From contig JAISGB010000271.1 in NCBI GenBank assembly GCA_031263335.1, forward strand, positions 1-17,136: a DNA stretch of 17,136 nt, in the 5' to 3' direction. Source of the stretch: Eubacteriales Family XIII. Incertae Sedis bacterium. Its GTDB lineage: Bacteria; Bacillota; Clostridia; Peptostreptococcales; Anaerovoracaceae. Positions 14,213-17,136 of this stretch are shown one piece after another. The notes under the pieces were generated by a model. The model worked only from the letters and a program-made list of their open reading frames with translations, searched no databases and was not told the origin of the DNA. A program made the translations under genes and the position numbers. How positions within the stretch are numbered: the stretch's first letter is position 1; the number at the start of each line of letters is the position of its first letter.

Positions 14213-15464
14213 CCGACCCGCGCGGAATATTCTCGCGCAGGGCTTCCTCGAGAGACGTCCCCTTCAGATTTGCCATGATGATGCGTATGACGCCGAGATG
14301 GGCGACGATCACGATATCCTCCGCGCCCCGTTTCGCCTCAGCTTCCGATACGCGCCTGAGTTCCTTCATCACCCTGTATTGAAGATCATAATAGTTCTCG
14401 GATTCCGCGCCCCGTTTGTAGCGCAGGATATCCCGCCCCCGTTTCTCGTATTCGTCGGGGTACAGCGCCTTGATCTCGCTGATGTACCGGCCGTCCCAGC
14501 CTCCGAGATGCATCTCGCGAAACCGCGGCGTGGCGACGATTTGCGGCTCTGCACCGTCCGCGATCGCCTCCGCGACGATCTCCGCTGTCTCCTTGGCGCG
14601 GGACAGATCGCTCGCGTATATCCTGTCCGTCCGCGCGTTCAGGCGCGCGAGGGCTTGCCCCGCAACCTTCGCTTCCTCCCTGCCCCTGTCCGACAGCGGT
14701 ATATCCGTCTGCCCAAGGAATATCTTCTCCCGATGAGGTTCCGTACTGCCATGCCTGATGAGGATCAGCCTGCCCCGAAAGGGTCCGAGGGGGGATGTCG
14801 TCTCCCCGCCTCCGTTCACGCGCTCGTAATGCCGCAGGATTTCCTCATATCCTTCCTCGGTGTCCATGTCCAACACGACGCCTTCCTCCTCGGTCTCCAC
14901 GCGAATGAGGCGATCGTCGTATCTGTCCGTGATGGCGCGCACCCCGCCGGCGCCGTCGTGCGCGAGGATCTCGTCCGCGTACGGCGCGGGGATGAGCAGG
15001 GGATGCCCCTTCTTCCCTCGATAGCAGGGGACGACCAAGGAAAGGGGAGACGCCTCCCACGCGGCGATCACGGCCTTTATGACCCAAGCCGGGATCAACG
15101 GATTGTCCGCGGTGAAGAGCAGGATGGCGTCGGGGCGTCCGTCCCGCGTCGCCCCGCGCATACCGACCCGCGCCGAGGACAACATGCCCTCGGCGTAGCC
15201 TTCGTTGCGGATCGCCCGTATCACGGATGTATCTTGCCCATCCGGGGGCCGGCGCTCCCGCAGGGCGGCTTCCGTCTCATCGCCCCGGTATCCCGTGACG
15301 ACGATCACGTCACGGACGTCCGCCGCCGCGACGGCTTCGGCGAGCCGAACGACGGCAGGCAGGCCGCCCACATCCAAGAGCGGCTTGAACGCCTTCATGC
15401 GGGAGGAATATCCCGCCGCCAAGATTACGGCGCGTATATCGGGCGCCTTTCTGTCATCGTTCAT
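14163..15464 (-). CDS. Fusion: MocA-like NTP transferase + histidine phosphatase (DVU_1551-like)
   Basis: This bifunctional protein has 433 residues from the preferred ATG at 15464. GGGAG lies 11 bases upstream, and an ATG at 15482 lacks a site. Residues 1-215 are a nucleotidyltransferase with the signature LAAGYSSRMKAFKPLL (15-30), TADNPLI (118-124) and RGKKGHP (149-155). These are typical of MocA/YgfJ-type enzymes that attach CMP or GMP to molybdopterin. Residues 232-430 are a histidine phosphatase, with LIRHGS (catalytic H238), the acid-donor region REMHLGGWDG and the second His in VAHLGV (H389), similar to alpha-ribazole phosphatase CobC. The NTP transferase half resembles the DVU_1551 family. 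Fusion to a phosphatase suggests the two act on one cofactor or precursor. It lies opposite and tail-to-tail to the radical SAM gene set. Substrates are not known. Confidence 0.88.
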   Translation of the reverse strand: MNDDRKAPDIRAVILAAGYSSRMKAFKPLLDVGGLPAVVRLAEAVAAADVRDVIVVTGYRGDETEAALRERRPPDGQDTSVIRAIRNEGYAEGMLSSARVGMRGATRDGRPDAILLFTADNPLIPAWVIKAVIAAWEASPLSLVVPCYRGKKGHPLLIPAPYADEILAHDGAGGVRAITDRYDDRLIRVETEEEGVVLDMDTEEGYEEILRHYERVNGGGETTSPLGPFRGRLILIRHGSTEPHREKIFLGQTDIPLSDRGREEAKVAGQALARLNARTDRIYASDLSRAKETAEIVAEAIADGAEPQIVATPRFREMHLGGWDGRYISEIKALYPDEYEKRGRDILRYKRGAESENYYDLQYRVMKELRRVSEAEAKRGAEDIVIVAHLGVIRIIMANLKGTSLEEALRENIPRGSVNILSWPCDSRPDPNV

Positions 15465-15659
15465 CTTGCTTAGAACTCCCATGTACCGCGCAAAAGCGAA
15501 ATCAAAACCATTCCGGATCGTCCGGTGATGATACGCCCGATCGTCCGATGTTGCCTGTCTTACCCGGGCGCAGTTTGTTGCGATCCGATCGGACGCCTTT
15601 CGGTAGAGTATACGCCAAAATGTTCCGCGTTACAACAGAGAAGCGCAGCGTGCGCTCGG

Positions 15660-16970
15660 CTATTCGTACCGCAACGCGTCGATGGGATCCATGCGGGCGG
15701 CTTTGTTGGCCGGATACCATCCAAAGAACAGGCCGATTGCCGCTGAAAAACCGACGGCGACAACGATGGCCGTTATGGACGGTTTCGCGGAGTGATCCAT
15801 CATGCCGGCGCCGACGGTCCCGAGGCCGATGCCGACCAATACGCCGATAAATCCGCCGATGAGGCAGATGACGATGGCTTCCACCATGAACTGGAATCGG
15901 ATGAGACGCCCTTTTGCCCCAAGCGCCATGCGGACGCCGATCTCCCTTGTCCGCTCGGTCACGGATACCATCATGATGTTCATCACACCGATGCCTCCCA
16001 CCAAGAGGCTGATTCCCGCGATAGCGCTGATGGCGAGGTTCATCCGCCCCATCGATTTTTTTACGCTTTTGATATAGTTTTCATTGCTTGTGATGGCGGT
16101 TGTGATCCGTTTGTTCTGAGTATAATAACCGGAAAAGAAGGCGTCTGTGTTTGCCCGGAGCGTCGCGTTGTCGACTTCTTCGCTCGGTATGACGGTGACG
16201 CTGTCGAAGCCTGCGGGTTTTCCGGCAAGTTGCTTTCCGAGCGGCGCGGGCACCAAGAGTTTGGTGGTGCTGTCGCCGCCCCAACGGTAGTCGCCGTTTT
16301 CCGGTTTACGGTAGACGCCCGCCACATATACCTTCACCGGCCGGCCGTTCAATTCAATATGCAATTCTTTTCCCAAGACACTTTCCGGCGTTTCGCGCGG
16401 ACCCCAATACTGTGTGACGAACCTTTCATCTACCCAAGACAGATGCTTGCGGCCGACCATATCCTTTTGGGTGGGCATCCGCCCCTCCGCCAATACGAGC
16501 CTCTCCTCAATGGGATATCCGGTGTTGACCCCGTATATCTGCACGGAGGCTTTTGCCTTTCCGTTGGTCAGTTCGAGATCGCCCAAGTTCTCACTTGCGG
16601 AGATCTCCTTTATCCGGTTGCCGAATACGTTGCGGTATTCATCGATCATTGCCGGCGTGATAAGATCATTCTCCTTGGGGGTTGACCCGTCTTCGAGATC
16701 GTCGTTCGTTGTGTCCGCGCCGGCAGTGTCGCCTTCCGCGTCATTCTCCGGGGCGGCCGCCGCCGGTTTTTGTTGCAACCCTACGGTGAGATTGTTTCCG
16801 CCGTAGGACAGCATCTCCTTGTTGACGCTTCCTGTCATCGCGTCGCCCACCGTAACAATGGCTACCACGGCGCCGATGCCGATGATGATGCCCAACATGG
16901 TGAGCAAGGCCCGCATTTTGTTTGCCGCAAGGCTACTGAGCGCCAAGCGGATGTTTTCAAGAAAGACCAT
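15660..16970 (-). CDS. MacB/FtsX-type ABC transporter permease
   Basis: This 436-residue membrane protein is of the MacB (FtsX-like) class, which couples ATP hydrolysis to export or extracytoplasmic mechanical work. Topology is one N-terminal membrane helix (about 21-43, LLTMLGIIIGIGAVVAIVTVG), then a large extracytoplasmic domain of about 230 residues. Three C-terminal helices follow, starting with ISAIAGISLLVGGIGVMNIM and ending with the family tail WYPANKAARMDPIDALRYE. The extracytoplasmic domain begins with an acidic, Ala/Asp-rich insert (about 65-100) of low complexity. The ATG at 16970 is chosen because AGGAAGGGGGA lies just upstream and homology starts at MVFLENIRLAL. It overlaps the end of the ATPase gene by 14 bp. 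The cargo is unknown; antimicrobial peptides or lipoproteins are typical of the family. Confidence 0.92.
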   Translation of the reverse strand: MVFLENIRLALSSLAANKMRALLTMLGIIIGIGAVVAIVTVGDAMTGSVNKEMLSYGGNNLTVGLQQKPAAAAPENDAEGDTAGADTTNDDLEDGSTPKENDLITPAMIDEYRNVFGNRIKEISASENLGDLELTNGKAKASVQIYGVNTGYPIEERLVLAEGRMPTQKDMVGRKHLSWVDERFVTQYWGPRETPESVLGKELHIELNGRPVKVYVAGVYRKPENGDYRWGGDSTTKLLVPAPLGKQLAGKPAGFDSVTVIPSEEVDNATLRANTDAFFSGYYTQNKRITTAITSNENYIKSVKKSMGRMNLAISAIAGISLLVGGIGVMNIMMVSVTERTREIGVRMALGAKGRLIRFQFMVEAIVICLIGGFIGVLVGIGLGTVGAGMMDHSAKPSITAIVVAVGFSAAIGLFFGWYPANKAARMDPIDALRYE

Positions 16971-17136
16971 AATGTTGTCCCCCTTCCTCGTCGCCGACAT
17001 TATATCCGTCGCGAATGGTCACGACGCGCGGACATTCGGCGGCCAGTTCTGTGCTGTGGGTAATGAGAATGATGGTCGTAGTCCGCTCTGTGTGCAGACG
17101 ATGGAAGATGTCCATAATGATACGGCCCGTAGCGCT
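16957..17136 (-). CDS. ABC transporter ATP-binding protein, C-terminal end (partial)
   Basis: The minus-strand frame entering from the right edge encodes the last 59 residues of a MacB/LolD-type ATPase. It reads SATGRIIMDIFHRL, then TTIILITHSTELAAECPRVV, then IRDGYN, and ends at TGA (16957-16959). The switch-region His in ITHS and the V-x-I-R-D-G end are diagnostic. The Walker A and signature motifs lie outside the window. The 14-bp overlap with the permease start shows they form one operon and a single exporter. Confidence 0.88.
   Translation of the reverse strand, partial: SATGRIIMDIFHRLHTERTTTIILITHSTELAAECPRVVTIRDGYNVGDEEGGQHYGLS

Noticed and set aside
14298..15473. 391-codon plus-strand frame opposite the NTP-transferase fusion
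   Set aside because: No recognisable domain, Arg/Asp/Pro-rich composition typical of an antisense frame. The minus-strand protein has two intact catalytic domains.
16971..17000. Start of the permease ten codons upstream (ATG 17000)
   Set aside because: It has no ribosome binding site and lies inside the ATPase gene. AGGAAGGGGGA points to ATG 16970.

Overview
The window looks like chromosomal DNA from an anaerobic, moderately GC-rich member of the Bacillota, probably Clostridia. The evidence is the secA-prfB gene order followed by a PpaX-like phosphatase, strong AGGAGG-type ribosome binding sites, ATG/GTG/TTG starts, ferredoxin-like and radical SAM enzymes, and no aerobic respiratory genes. 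UGA, UAA and UAG all act as stops. I saw no rRNA, tRNA, CRISPR array, IS element or phage gene. The taxonomic call is an inference.

Left part (1-7554). The 3' end of secA is followed by prfB (RF2, read in a single frame with no programmed frameshift) and a HAD phosphatase. Next come a saccharopine-dehydrogenase-like oxidoreductase and, behind its own promoter, an aldo/keto reductase with a C-terminal Fe-S domain. A second saccharopine-dehydrogenase-like gene converges on the reductase from the other strand, and a strong bidirectional terminator separates them. That second gene lies 37 bp downstream of a response regulator-GGDEF gene and is probably co-transcribed with it.

Middle part (7674-9636). 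A TTGACA promoter precedes lplA and lipA, which are 12 bp apart and together handle protein lipoylation.

Right-centre part (9727-15464) holds the most interesting system. A promoter and a potentially structured leader of about 110 nt precede a MarR regulator. After it, on the same strand, are a cysteine-rich radical SAM protein, a SAM-dependent methyltransferase, a C-GCAxxG-C-C type cysteine protein and a short AMP-dependent CoA-ligase-like protein. A MocA-like NTP transferase fused to a histidine phosphatase converges on them and overlaps the last gene by 50 bp. From memory this matches the uncharacterised set that NCBI names after Desulfovibrio vulgaris DVU_1551, DVU_1553, DVU_1555 and DVU_1556 plus the radical SAM (seleno)protein TrsS. 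The content suggests synthesis or modification of a cofactor, perhaps a pterin or molybdenum-enzyme cofactor. That function is inferred, not established.

Right edge (15660-17136). A MacB-type ABC exporter lies on the minus strand, with the end of its ATPase gene overlapping its permease gene by 14 bp.
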